Shown in pieces: positions 34,633 through 43,219 of a stretch of 46,020 bases of DNA. Numbering within the stretch: the stretch's first letter is position 1; each line of letters starts with the position of its first letter. The stretch is taken from contig JADKHW010000057.1 in NCBI GenBank assembly GCA_016721565.1, positions 1 through 46,020 on the forward strand. The letters are read 5' to 3'. The stretch comes from a bacterium (GTDB taxonomy: Bacteria; Electryoneota; RPQS01). Below the pieces are notes generated by a model, which saw only the letters and a list, made by a program, of their open reading frames with translations, did no database searches and was not told the origin of the DNA. The translations under genes and the position numbers were made by a program.

Positions 34633-35090
34633 TTATCGCCATACCGAACAAAAAGTGCCAATAGGCTTATCACCCCGTTCAAAAAAATAAAGCGTGTCGC
34701 CGTCAATCAGATATAATCTTGCGCTATACGGAGCCGTTCCATCTGAGGATCAATACACTCCATCGTCCGAGGACACAGCGGCAATCGCAGGCGCTGGCCA
34801 TGCAACTTGGATTCCAGTAACGATCAAATCTCCTGAATCATTATCCCGCGTCCAGCACTAGTTTCTCCGCCTCGCACGCACCATTGCAATTTCAAGACTG
34901 TCTTGGTTGAAGCACAAATCGGAAACTTCTCGTAAACGCGATTGATAACAATTTCCCCGTGGAGTTCAACGGGCCACCAACGCGTACCGTCAAGCTCATG
35001 CTTCTTTGATCCAACTAATGAATCAGGATTCTCCGCGCACGAAAACATGAACAACGAGAGCAAGAGAATACTAGCAATATCGGTCTTCAT
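34633..35090 (-). pseudogene. Lipoprotein remnant
   Basis: Lipoprotein signal MKTDIASILLLSLFMFSC, then PDSLVGSKKHELDGTRWWPV until a frame change near 34836. Another frame continues DNDSGDLIVTGIQVAWPAPA, meets a TGA near 34750, and ends LYLIDGDTLYFFERGDKPIG to VWR at TAA 34633. The pieces look like one roughly 150-residue secreted protein with at least two lesions. Family unknown. Confidence 0.6.
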
Positions 35091-35115
35091 TGTGGCCTCT
35101 AATTACAAAGAGCCA

Positions 35116-35148
35116 GCGCCAGCGCAATGGGTCCAGCGTTCACTCTGG
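35116..35148 (-). repeat. Stop-codon-associated palindromic repeat, copy 3
   Basis: On the minus strand it begins with the base after the TAG of the GlmL-type gene: CCAGAG-TGAA-CGCTGG, link ACCCAT, then TGCGCTGGCGC. One arm has diverged (AGAG for AGCG). Confidence 0.8.
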
Positions 35149-37014
35149 CTACTTCCTCACCGTCGCAACACCATCATCGTGCGCATCTGCGAAAACAAAA
35201 TCCTGAATCTTGGTCCACTTCTGAATCTTCGCGACGCGGTGATCGGTTTGTGGCGAAAGATCGAGCGGGCGGCCGCGCGTGTCAACAATTAGACCGACTA
35301 CGCCGCCGTGCAATGTTGCGGTGATTTCTTTGCCGTTGCCGCCGCCGACGTCGAAACCTTTTTCAGGTTTGATGGTGGCTTTGATTTCGTCACCCGGCAC
35401 AAGCGGGAACAAGATGAGTTCGCCGAAGGCAATGGATTCGTTAAACTGCTTGCCGCTCTTTGATGTGCCCGTAATTGTAACACACGGCTTACCGTCTTTC
35501 GATTTGCCGACAGGACAAACACACGAGCCAAGACGCACGAGGCAATCTTTTTCAAACACCTGAATCGCGGCTTGCTCATGCACACTTGCAAGCACGCCAA
35601 GATGCGGCATCATGAAGATCGAATCCACGGCGAGTTCGGTCACGCCTTCGGGCTGGAAGGCGTCAATCATCATGTGCGCGGCTTGCGATCTGCGCGGCGC
35701 GTGCGACAGCACTCCTCCGGAGCCGACGATAATATTCAAATCCATCAAGTTCACAACAGTTTCGCCGGATGAACTCTGATCAAACGTGTCGGAAATCGTG
35801 CGCTCCTGCTGCACGCCCTTGAGCGACGTGGCAAAATTCTTATGCTGAATAAATGCGAGTCTGAGCGCTTCGCGCGAAATCGCCTGCTCGATTTGCAGCT
35901 CTTCTTTCGTCTGCGGAATCGTCGTTGGGCGAATCATCTTGTTGGCAATACGGTTGCGCAATTCGCGTTCGTCAATTTCAAACGGCACCCAGCGCATGAT
36001 GTTCTCAACTCCCGCTTCGGCCAGCACGTTCATCACCGAATAGCTCATACCGAGATTGGCCGACACCGTGCGGTTGAACACCGTCTCTTTGCCGTCACCG
36101 CCGGGTACTCTAAAAATCGAGAACACGTCCGTCGTTGCGCCGCCGATGTCCACACCAACGAGCGTAATGTCGCGCGCTTTGGCCACGCGCTGCATAATAT
36201 CACCCACTGCACCCGGCGTTGGCATAATCGGCGCGTCAGCCCAACTCATCAGTTTCTTGTAGCCCGGCGCTTGCGCCATCACGTGCTCCATGAACAAATC
36301 GTGAATCGCATCGCGCGCGGGTCCAAGATTTTCGCGCTCGAGTACGGGACGCAAATTATCGACGACGAGCAAATCAACTTCGTCGCCCAACACTTTCTTG
36401 ATTTCGTCACGCGCTTCTTTATTGCCCGCAAAAATCACAGGCAATTTATAAGACGAACCCAAACGCGGGCGCGGACGCGCGGCCTTCAGGAGTTCTGCAA
36501 GCTCGATGACGTGTTTTGTCGTACCGCCGTCAACGCCGCCGGAAATCAGAATCATGTCCGGACGCAGTTTGCGGATGCGCTCAATCTTCTGATGCGGCAA
36601 GCGGCCGTCGTTGGACGCCATCGTGTCCATCACAATCGCACCCGCACCGAGCGCCGCGCGCTCTGCCGATTCGGCAGTCATCGCTTTCACGACACCGGAG
36701 ACCATCATCTGCAATCCGCCGCCCGCAGACGACGTGGAAATATAAATATCACAGCCGCGATTGCCGGACTTCGTTTTGATGACGCCGTCTTTTTCCGTGA
36801 ATTCGCGGCCCATGATTTCACCGATTTCCGAAATCGCGTTGAGCACACCTTTGGTCACGTCCTCGAACGGCGCTTCCACAGTCGTCGGCGCTTCACCACG
36901 ACACACCAGCCGGTATTCATCTCCCTGTTTCTCAATCAAAATGGCCTTCGTCGTCGTCGAACCGCAGTCGGTCGCCAGAATCGTGATCATCTCAGACTGT
37001 TTCTTTGTGCTCAT
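35149..37014 (-). CDS. GlmL/MutL-family ASKHA ATPase-like protein
   Basis: A 621-residue intact protein. ILATDCGSTTTKAILIEK (about 11-28) is the phosphate-1 loop of the ASKHA (actin-hexokinase-Hsp70) fold; DITLVGVDIGGATTDVFSIF is the phosphate-2 region and IIVGSGGVLSHAPR the adenosine motif. ISTSSAGGGLQMMVSGVVKA is typical of the family first described as MutL/GlmL, encoded with glutamate mutase in clostridia, where it is thought to protect or reactivate the B12 enzyme. No mutase is encoded here. In many phyla the gene occurs without a mutase, so its true client is unknown. Start: ATG 37014, or 36990. Confidence 0.88.
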   Translation of the reverse strand: MSTKKQSEMITILATDCGSTTTKAILIEKQGDEYRLVCRGEAPTTVEAPFEDVTKGVLNAISEIGEIMGREFTEKDGVIKTKSGNRGCDIYISTSSAGGGLQMMVSGVVKAMTAESAERAALGAGAIVMDTMASNDGRLPHQKIERIRKLRPDMILISGGVDGGTTKHVIELAELLKAARPRPRLGSSYKLPVIFAGNKEARDEIKKVLGDEVDLLVVDNLRPVLERENLGPARDAIHDLFMEHVMAQAPGYKKLMSWADAPIMPTPGAVGDIMQRVAKARDITLVGVDIGGATTDVFSIFRVPGGDGKETVFNRTVSANLGMSYSVMNVLAEAGVENIMRWVPFEIDERELRNRIANKMIRPTTIPQTKEELQIEQAISREALRLAFIQHKNFATSLKGVQQERTISDTFDQSSSGETVVNLMDLNIIVGSGGVLSHAPRRSQAAHMMIDAFQPEGVTELAVDSIFMMPHLGVLASVHEQAAIQVFEKDCLVRLGSCVCPVGKSKDGKPCVTITGTSKSGKQFNESIAFGELILFPLVPGDEIKATIKPEKGFDVGGGNGKEITATLHGGVVGLIVDTRGRPLDLSPQTDHRVAKIQKWTKIQDFVFADAHDDGVATVRK

Positions 37015-37069
37015 GCGTCTCGTGTGCTTGTGGTGAAAGGTGAAAACTACTTCTTGCAGTTATACGCTT

Positions 37070-37102
37070 GCGCCAGCGCATTGGGTCCAGCGCCTGCGCT
37101 GG
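37070..37102 (-). repeat. Stop-codon-associated palindromic repeat, copy 4
   Basis: Begins right after the TAA of the ferredoxin gene on the minus strand: CCAGCG-CAGG-CGCTGG, link ACCCAA, then TGCGCTGGCGC. Confidence 0.85.
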
Positions 37103-37331
37103 TTATGCCCGCGGCCAAATCCGCTTCCCGGTCTCAATCTCTTCGATGAAGATCGCGTTCATCGGGCAGGCGTGTGCCGCCGTTAGGACGCCCTCGTCAT
37201 CAAGCGTGTCCGGTGCAATAACGTGCGCCTGATGCTCTTCGTCGAGGCGCAAAAATGTCCGGCGCTTCCATCATGCACAGCGTGGAACCCACACAGCGGT
37301 TCTTGTCAATCGTGATTTTGTATTTGGACAT
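37103..37331 (-). CDS. P450-associated single-cluster ferredoxin, one frameshift
   Basis: MSKYKITIDKNRCVGSTLCM (two cluster cysteines, C-x5-C), then after a shift near 37255 (TTTTT and CC runs) LDEEHQAHVIAPDTLDDEG and AAHACPMNAIFIEE with the third Cys before Pro. About 75 residues. Three cysteines in this spacing usually hold a 3Fe-4S cluster, as in ferredoxins that reduce bacterial P450s. It lies 98 bp downstream of the P450 gene in the same direction, so it is the likely electron donor. Confidence 0.85.
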
Positions 37332-37349
37332 AAGTGGAATTGTTATGAT

Positions 37350-37373
37350 GTAGGGGCGGCAGGCGTGCCGCCC
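37350..37373. repeat. GTAGGGG hairpin repeat
   Basis: GTAG followed by the perfect palindrome GGGCGGCA-GGCG-TGCCGCCC, between P450 and ferredoxin. Identical in core to the copy at 38674-38697. Confidence 0.85.
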
Positions 37374-37405
37374 GCGCCGAGCAGGATCGAAAATCAATTT
37401 TCTTC

Positions 37406-37439
37406 GCGTCAGCGGCACTGGGTCCAGCGTCAACGCTGG
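37406..37439 (-). repeat. Stop-codon-associated palindromic repeat, copy 5
   Basis: CCAGCG-TTGA-CGCTGG, link ACCCAG, then TGCCGCTGACGC on the minus strand. The TGA stop of the P450 gene is inside the first loop. Confidence 0.85.
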
Positions 37440-38633
37440 TGCGCAATTGGGCACATCGCCCAACTGACCGGAAATTCATTCAGCGCTCTCGACACAATCG
37501 CCGGTTGATATTCAAGCATGTTTGCTTCAAGTTTCGCCAGCGGCATGCGCTCGGCCATAATCCGGAAGGTCTCGGCAGCTTCGAGTCTCGCCAGCGGCCC
37601 GCCGACGCACACATGAATCCCGTGCGCAAACGCGACGTGCACATTCCGATTGCGTGTGATGTCAAGCTTGTCGGGATTCGGGAAAATTTCCGGATCACGA
37701 TTGGCCGCAGTCAACGCGAGCAACAATCGCTGATCTTTCTTAATCAGCTTCCCGCCGATTTCAATATCGTTCTTCGCCCAGCGCACCGTGGCCTTCACCG
37801 ACGTGTCGTAGCGCAGCAATTCTTCCACCGCACTCTCGGCTAAACTCGGATCCGCTTTCAACAGTTCCCACTGATCAGGATTATTCACAAACGCGAGCGT
37901 GCCATTGTTAATCAGGTTCGTCGTCGTTTCGTGTCCGCCGAAGACCAACAGAATCGTCGTGGCAATCACTTCGTCGCTCGTCAAGATTCCCTGCTTCTCC
38001 GCTTCCGTGAGAATGCTGATCATATCGTCTTTGGGATTCTGGCGGCGCTCTTCGACCAGCGGCGAAAGATAGTTCACAAACGAGGTAATCCCTTCGCACG
38101 CGATTTCGCGGCGCTTACCAATACTTGATATCGTCGCGATCCTTATCCGCTTCGGGAATCCCCAGCATGTTCAAAATCACGGTCAGCGGAATCAGATACG
38201 AAAACTCTTTCACCATATCATACTTCTTGCCCGCTTCAATCCGGTCAATCACCGAGTGCACAATCTGACGAATGCGCGGCTCATATTTTTCGAGCGCAAT
38301 CGGCGTCAGCACGGGGTTCAACAACCTGCGGATGCGCGTGTGGTCGGGTTGATCTTTGAAGATAAACCAATTGGCCAGCACGTCGAAGATCGGCTTGAAT
38401 TTAATTTCATCACCGGGCCGCATCTCTTCTGAGAGATACTTAATCCGCTGTGAAGACCATCCCGCCGGATCGCGCAGCACCTTCACGATATCGTTATACC
38501 GCGTGAGCACCCAGCCGCCCCACTTCTCATTCCAATAAACCGGATCGTGCGCGCGCAAGTGATGGTAATACGTATGCGGATCGTTCATCACGTCCCGCGT
38601 CATCATGTCATTCAAATATTCAGTAGTGTGCAT
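37430..38633 (-). CDS. Cytochrome P450, one frameshift
   Basis: The N-terminal part (38633-38115) starts MHTTEYLNDMMTRDVMNDPH and contains IFKDQPDHTRIRRLLNPVL (C-helix). The C-terminal part (38077-37430) holds the I-helix oxygen-activation motif GGHETTT, the K-helix ExxR (EELLR), and the heme loop FAHGIHVCVGGPLARLE with the Cys thiolate ligand. Bacterial class I P450 of about 400 residues. The frame changes between 38077 and 38115, near the KYW-TAA. Substrate unknown. The ferredoxin gene is directly downstream. The final codons and stop lie in a repeat element. Confidence 0.9.
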
Positions 38634-38673
38634 GTAGGGAAAATTAGAAAGGTGAAATGTGAAAATTTTTGTG

Positions 38674-38697
38674 TAGGGGCGGCAGGCGTGCCGCCCG
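38674..38697. repeat. GTAGGGG hairpin repeat
   Basis: GTAG plus GGGCGGCA-GGCG-TGCCGCCC, between the P450 start and the DUF1801 stop; same core as 37350-37373. Confidence 0.85.
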
Positions 38698-38709
38698 TGT
38701 TAAGCAACC

Positions 38710-39139
38710 CTATTCTTTCGTCGCCTGAACCCCATATTGTATCGCCTCCAAAAGCAAATCAACATCAACATCACCGAGCTTTTTGAATTTGATGCAATAC
38801 CCGGTTACAGTAGCCTTGCCAATTTTCTTTCCGTACGTTTTCGCTAAGTATGTTTTATCCTCTAAGCCAAGGATATAGACAGAGATTCCAGTCGTGTTTG
38901 CACTCAAACCAATTTGATAAAACTCTCTGGTAGATCCGTCAGCGTATTTTATGGTGTAAAATCCATAGCCGATGTTCGGATTGGCAACAACTTTGCCCTC
39001 GCTGTTCTTGCCGTCAAGGAACCACAACTTACATTTGGGCAAAGCACGAACAATGAGCTGATGCAACTCTTGCATGTCAGCTCGCTTCGCTTCGGGCTGG
39101 CTGGTGATATACTCTTTGATCTGTTCTTTTTACGTTCAT
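38710..39139 (-). CDS. DUF1801/YdhG-like protein, frameshift near start
   Basis: The body from ATG 39075 (MQELHQLIVRALPKCKLWFL to YGVQATKE) matches the iron-chaperone-like YdhG/DUF1801 fold. Upstream, in frame, EQIKEYITSQPEAKRAD is the expected N-terminal helix. Removing one A from the AAAAA run at 39127-39131 joins it to ATG 39139 as MNVKEQIKEYITSQ. About 142 residues when repaired. Function unknown. Confidence 0.75.
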
Positions 39140-39449
39140 AGCAGGCAAAACCCCAAGCAAGTGAAAATCTCCAGCGCGGCGGCAGGGTGTCTTGACATGC
39201 CCCATTCATCGACCAACCCAAACGCACATGTCATCCCGTAGGGATCCCCAAAGAAGGTTACCATCTCGTTGCTTCACGAGGTCGTGTTTCAAGCACGACC
39301 TTCCGCGCTCCGCCGACCTGGGTTAAGTCCGCGCAACCCGGCCGGAATCTGATTGAATGTGGCGCGCAGCTTGCTGGGCAAAATCCCCAAGAAAACCAAA
39401 TCATATCAAGCGCAAAGTCATCCCGTAGGGATCTCGCCAAATACTCGGC
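39140..39449. repeat. Intergenic block of dispersed repeats
   Basis: Contains two copies of the palindromic word GTCATCCCGTAGGGATC (39230-39246, 39417-39433) and a GTGCTTGAAACACGACC-type inverted piece (39276-39305). It also holds the CTGGGTT...AACCCGGCCGGAATC element (39301-39350) that matches 12601-12646. No gene. Confidence 0.65.
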
Positions 39450-39842
39450 TCAAAACTGTATTTTTAGCAATTGCGGATGGTTGTGGAAATACATCGCTTG
39501 GATCCAACCCAATAGTCCCAGAGAACCATCAAAATAGCCACAGCCTTGGAGGTTGTTGCTCCCATGGCCATTTTGAATAGTCATCCTCGAAATTGCCGTT
39601 GGCCAATTTCGTCCAATGACAACACCAAATTTGCGCGCACCCACACCTAACAACAAAGATCGGCCACAGATGGCGTAGGATCTCCCATACGGTGACTTTA
39701 TGAATCCGTAAACGGACCAAGCTGAAAACCAACTTGAAAGTCCTCCCGAGATGTTTGCACACCATCTGGCGAAAATTCAACAAACTGATTCTCTCGACTG
39801 CCAAGAGATTTTTCGACGATATCCACGCACCGCCGTTCACCA

Positions 39843-40703
39843 TCAGTGAAACATCAATGGAGTAAATGGTCCGGTGGTTTCCCCTTGCAACCCAGAACCC
39901 CTGAAACGGAGACCGGGGAGGTGGCTATTCGGAAGAATCGCTGAAGCAGTCACTCTGGTTGTAATGTTTTCCAAAACACCGTCTATTCTCAAAACTTCCC
40001 TCGACGAATCAACATAGGCTATATATGTTGACTGTGAATGATACGTTTCATACTTAGTGCGATCGCTTCCCCACAAGTAACGTATCAACAGTATTGTCTG
40101 GTTGAATTGATACATCCCCTACGCTTGGTGCATTGTCGAACGAGATGTTACCGAATCAATGGGGATCTGAGAATATCTCTTTGCCGCTTTTGTCGAGTTG
40201 AACTATCTTACTTCCAATCAGGTCTCCCTCCCTCCATGCTTCGACGGCAAGCAAGAAGCCTTCAGGAGTCACTTCCATAGCGGTAATCGAGTTCTTGAAA
40301 CTCGTATCACGAATTGACTGTAGTCTTTTCAGTTTGCTGTCAAAGTAATCAATGTTGAGCCCTTTATCTTGGTATCCAATCCAAATCCCACCGCTATCGG
40401 TCTTATCGTAGACCATTTCAGGTGAAAGTGAAGATTTGTACCATTTCCCCGGAAAGGTCATTAGCACCGAATCCAATAGGACACCGTCGCGGGAATATCG
40501 CAATAAGTATGGCCAAGGGTTAACTGGTGGAAACCCGCTCATAAGCACGATAAACCCGTGATCAGGTGCGACGTTTATAGCCTTAATGTGTGTTTGCGGA
40601 TTGTACGCAACATGCCATCCTGTGGCCAAGATTGTCATTCTGCTTGTTCCGCTCGCCTACATCCGCCGATTGCCAGAACAAGAATTATAAAATAAGGATA
40701 CAT
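39843..40703 (-). pseudogene. Lipoprotein, duplicated copy B (degraded)
   Basis: Starts MYPYFIILVLAIGGC (lipobox, Cys15) at 40703, changes frame near 40638, then reads IKAINVAPDHGFIVLMSGFP, LLRYSRDGVLLDSVLMTFPG and KIVQLDKSGKEIFS. This is beta-propeller-like repeat sequence homologous to copy A (IREIVVAPDQGFIVILNKEL, LQRYSSNGVLLNSLELDF). Further pieces continue in shifting frames to about 39450 with WAKLANG-like fragments. No enzymatic motif. It follows a fragment of trpF, showing it arose by tandem duplication. Confidence 0.65.
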
Positions 40704-40829
40704 AACCGCCGACTTTTTTAACGAATAACCAAATATGGCTTCTTTGAAGAACTTGACTTCAAACTCATCCAACGTCCCGTCTTGTCTCACCCCACTGCAA
40801 ACATCCACACCAAACGGCTGTACAATTCG
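40704..40829 (-). pseudogene. Duplicated 3' fragment of trpF-like gene
   Basis: Reads RIVQPFGVDVCSGVRQDGTL DEF, matching the end of the trpF-like protein (RIVQPFGVDVCSGVRREGKL DEG at 42.1 kb), including a run of over 30 identical bases around 40795-40829. Homology begins abruptly 6-8 bases after the stop of lipoprotein copy A. It is a breakpoint scar: the unit trpF-tail plus lipoprotein was duplicated in tandem. Confidence 0.85.
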
Positions 40830-40835
40830 CACAAA

Positions 40836-42008
40836 CTATCTTTCGATGAGCGCAACTACTGAGGTTAAGGAATCGATTGCGAAACCTGCGACTAACATAG
40901 TACTATCGGACATTTCTGCTGCACCATTAACAGGAATCGTATATCCCGTAGTAAGGTCACCTTGAATTGTTCCTTCGTTATCCAATGAAATCAAGAAAAG
41001 CTCGCGATCACGTGGAGGGAATACATCATCACGGTACTCATGACCTAAGACAAGCGTCTCGTTTGAGAATGGAACGAAAGCAGAAACATGAGTGCCCTCT
41101 AACTTATCCATTATGTCATCTCGAAACTTGATTTCACCGTCATTCGTGATTTCTACAACCCGATTTGCCTTAACCGGCCAATCACTTGTGCGTACAGAAA
41201 ACAACAGGTGTCCATTTGAGAGAACGGTTGCTGCATAAAGTGTGCTATAGCTATGATGGAGACATGTCCTACTCCATAGTTCTTCTCCCAAGGAATCAAC
41301 TTGCGCCACGTACAAGTGATGAATCAAAGCTGCTTGGTTTGCGGCCGAGCATCATTTCCCCAATCAGATAGTACGATCCATCAAGGCTGGCTCAATATAC
41401 TTAATGTTAACTGACGAGTACATCATTCTGTCAGTGTACCAGATAGAAGGAAAAGTGATCGAGGACAACAGTTTCCCGTTCGCGTCAAGACGAAGCAATT
41501 TGTGCTCGACAGACGGCCCAAGAGGCCCTCAAAACTGCAAGCAAAAAATCCAGTTGGTGTTGCTTTCATGGCTAAAGGTCTTGCCTCGAAGCTCGAATCA
41601 CGAATGGAGGACTCGATTAAAGCTCACTATCATAGTGCTCTAAGTTGAGTCCGTTTCGCCAATATCCAACCCAAATCCACCATGTTCATCTTTGTCAAAG
41701 AATACCTGCGGTGAAATAGAGTGTTCATGCGGACTGATCGAAAAGTCCAATTCAAGCGAATTTAGCAGTACACCATTAGAGGAATATCTTTGCAGGTATG
41801 TTCTTGACTGACCAATACACAGCTCTTTGTTCAATATCACGATGAATCCCTGATCAGGGGCAACTACAATTTCTCTAATATAGGCTTGCTGTAGACACGG
41901 AATTTGCCAAAGAGCGTGCGGCCAAGATTTCTCAGGTGTAGTCTGAATCGACCCCTTGCATCCAGTACATGCGGACACAAACAAGACAAGTATTACAAGG
42001 CGATGCAT
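40836..42008 (-). pseudogene. Lipoprotein, copy A (frameshifted)
   Basis: MHRLVILVLFVSACTGC starts at 42008 (lipobox), 15 bp after the trpF-like gene. The N-terminal part runs to 41640; a middle part in another frame reads KLLRLDANGKLLSSITFPSI; the C-terminal part (41327-40836) reads RVVEITNDGEIKFRDDIMD and ends VVALIER. About 390 residues of propeller-like repeats when joined, with at least two lesions. Probably a surface lipoprotein; ligand unknown. Confidence 0.65.
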
Positions 42009-42023
42009 AGCCGCCTACAATCT

Positions 42024-42675
42024 TTAATTTGGAGTCAATATAGAATTTATAAACAAAGTAGCCTTCCCCTCATCCAACTTTCCCTCTCTCCTTACCCCGC
42101 TGCAAACATCCACACCAAACGGCTGTACAATTCTAATTGCCTCAGCAACATTTTCAGGATTCAATCCGCCCGCCAAAAAGAGCGGCACGCGCGAACGCTC
42201 GCGAATGGTTTTGTTTAACTGCCAATCGTGCACGCGGCCTGTGCCGCCGAGTTCTTTGACCTGAAGCCTGGGCCGACCCGAATCGAGCAAGAGATAATCC
42301 ACATGCTCAGCCGCCGCCAGCGCTTCGTCAATGTCCGTTTCATCTTCGACGTGAATCACCTGCACGAGCTTGACGTCCGGCAGTGCGCGGCGAATATCGG
42401 CGTACGTCCCTCGGTTAGCGTATCCACAATCTGAATCGTCGTCGTGCGCGTGCGCTGTGCGTGTGCGATAATTGCGGCGGCGCTCTGTTCGCTCGTCACC
42501 AAAAACGTCCCTGACCCCGCCCGCGTACATGCTCCGCAATTTTCGCAATCAACTCATCCGCAATCGGCCCCGGCCCGCTCGGCATCTTTCCCACCAAACC
42601 AATCGCCCACGCTCCCGCCGCAATCGCAAGCTCCGCTTCCTCAATTGATGCAATGCAACAGATTTTAATTTTCAT
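42024..42675 (-). CDS. TrpF-like phosphoribosylanthranilate isomerase family protein, frameshifted
   Basis: Starts at ATG 42675 after GGGAGA with MKIKICCIASIEEAELAIAA, then GLVGKMPSGPGPI. A shift near 42520 gives TFLVTSEQ-type sequence, and another near 42415 restores TYADIRRALPDVKLVQVIHV, LLLDSGRPRLQVKELGGTGR and LFLAGGLNPENVAEAIRIV, ending FINSILTPN. This is a TIM-barrel of the TrpF family. The subgroup with CC-I in place of CG-I after the first strand and SGPGPI is usually found without other trp genes, as here, so its substrate may not be phosphoribosylanthranilate. About 215 residues. Confidence 0.8.
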
Positions 42676-42718
42676 TTCAGGTCTCCCTCCGCGCTGCGCG
42701 GGGGGACGGAAGGGGGGG

Positions 42719-43219
42719 TTACTCAGCAAAAAAAGGATATCTCCTAAACCCAAACGCCCTCGCCACAAACTGATCCGGAAAACTTTCCAACGCCGTGTTG
42801 TACTTCACCACCGTGTCATTGTAAAACTGGCGGTCGTAACGAATCTGCTCTTCGGTCTCAATCTGCCGTCGAGCAATTGCCCCGTGAGCTTTTCGGCTTT
42901 CAACGCCGGATATTGCTCCGCCACAATCAACATCGAACCCAACGCCGCACCGAGTTTGCTTTCAGCTTGGATGCGTTCACTCTGAGTTTTTGAATTGTCC
43001 ACCGCCGTGCGCATTTTGTGACATTTTCAAGCGTGCCCTTCAAAACTCCTGATGAGCCTTCACCACCGTGACAAGCTCAGGAATCAAATCGGCCGCCGCT
43101 TCAGCATCACGTCAATTTGCAGCCACTGCGTCTGACATCTGCGCCGCAGCGTGACGAGCCGGTTGTACAGAAAAATTATTCCGCCGACGAGTGAGCAATA
43201 AAACAACAAGCCACGTCAT
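42719..43219 (-). CDS. LemA-family membrane protein, multiply frameshifted
   Basis: Pieces in order: MTWLVVLLL and a following hydrophobic IIFLYNRLVTL, QTQWLQIDVMLKRR, DLIPELVTVVKAHQEF, MRTAVDNSKTQSERIQAESK, LIVAEQYPALKAEKL, then RYDRQFYNDTVVKYNTALES and a final FGFRRYPFFAE at TAA 42719. These are LemA signature segments (N-terminal membrane helix, long coiled coil, FPDQFVARAFGF). About 185 residues when repaired. At least four lesions. The ATG overlaps the stop of the DUF2207 gene (TGATG), the usual LemA-DUF2207 pairing. Confidence 0.85.

Noticed and set aside
35842..37149. 435-codon plus-strand open frame opposite the GlmL-type gene
   Set aside because: Arg/His-rich translation typical of antisense to a GC-biased gene; the minus-strand protein has clear family motifs.
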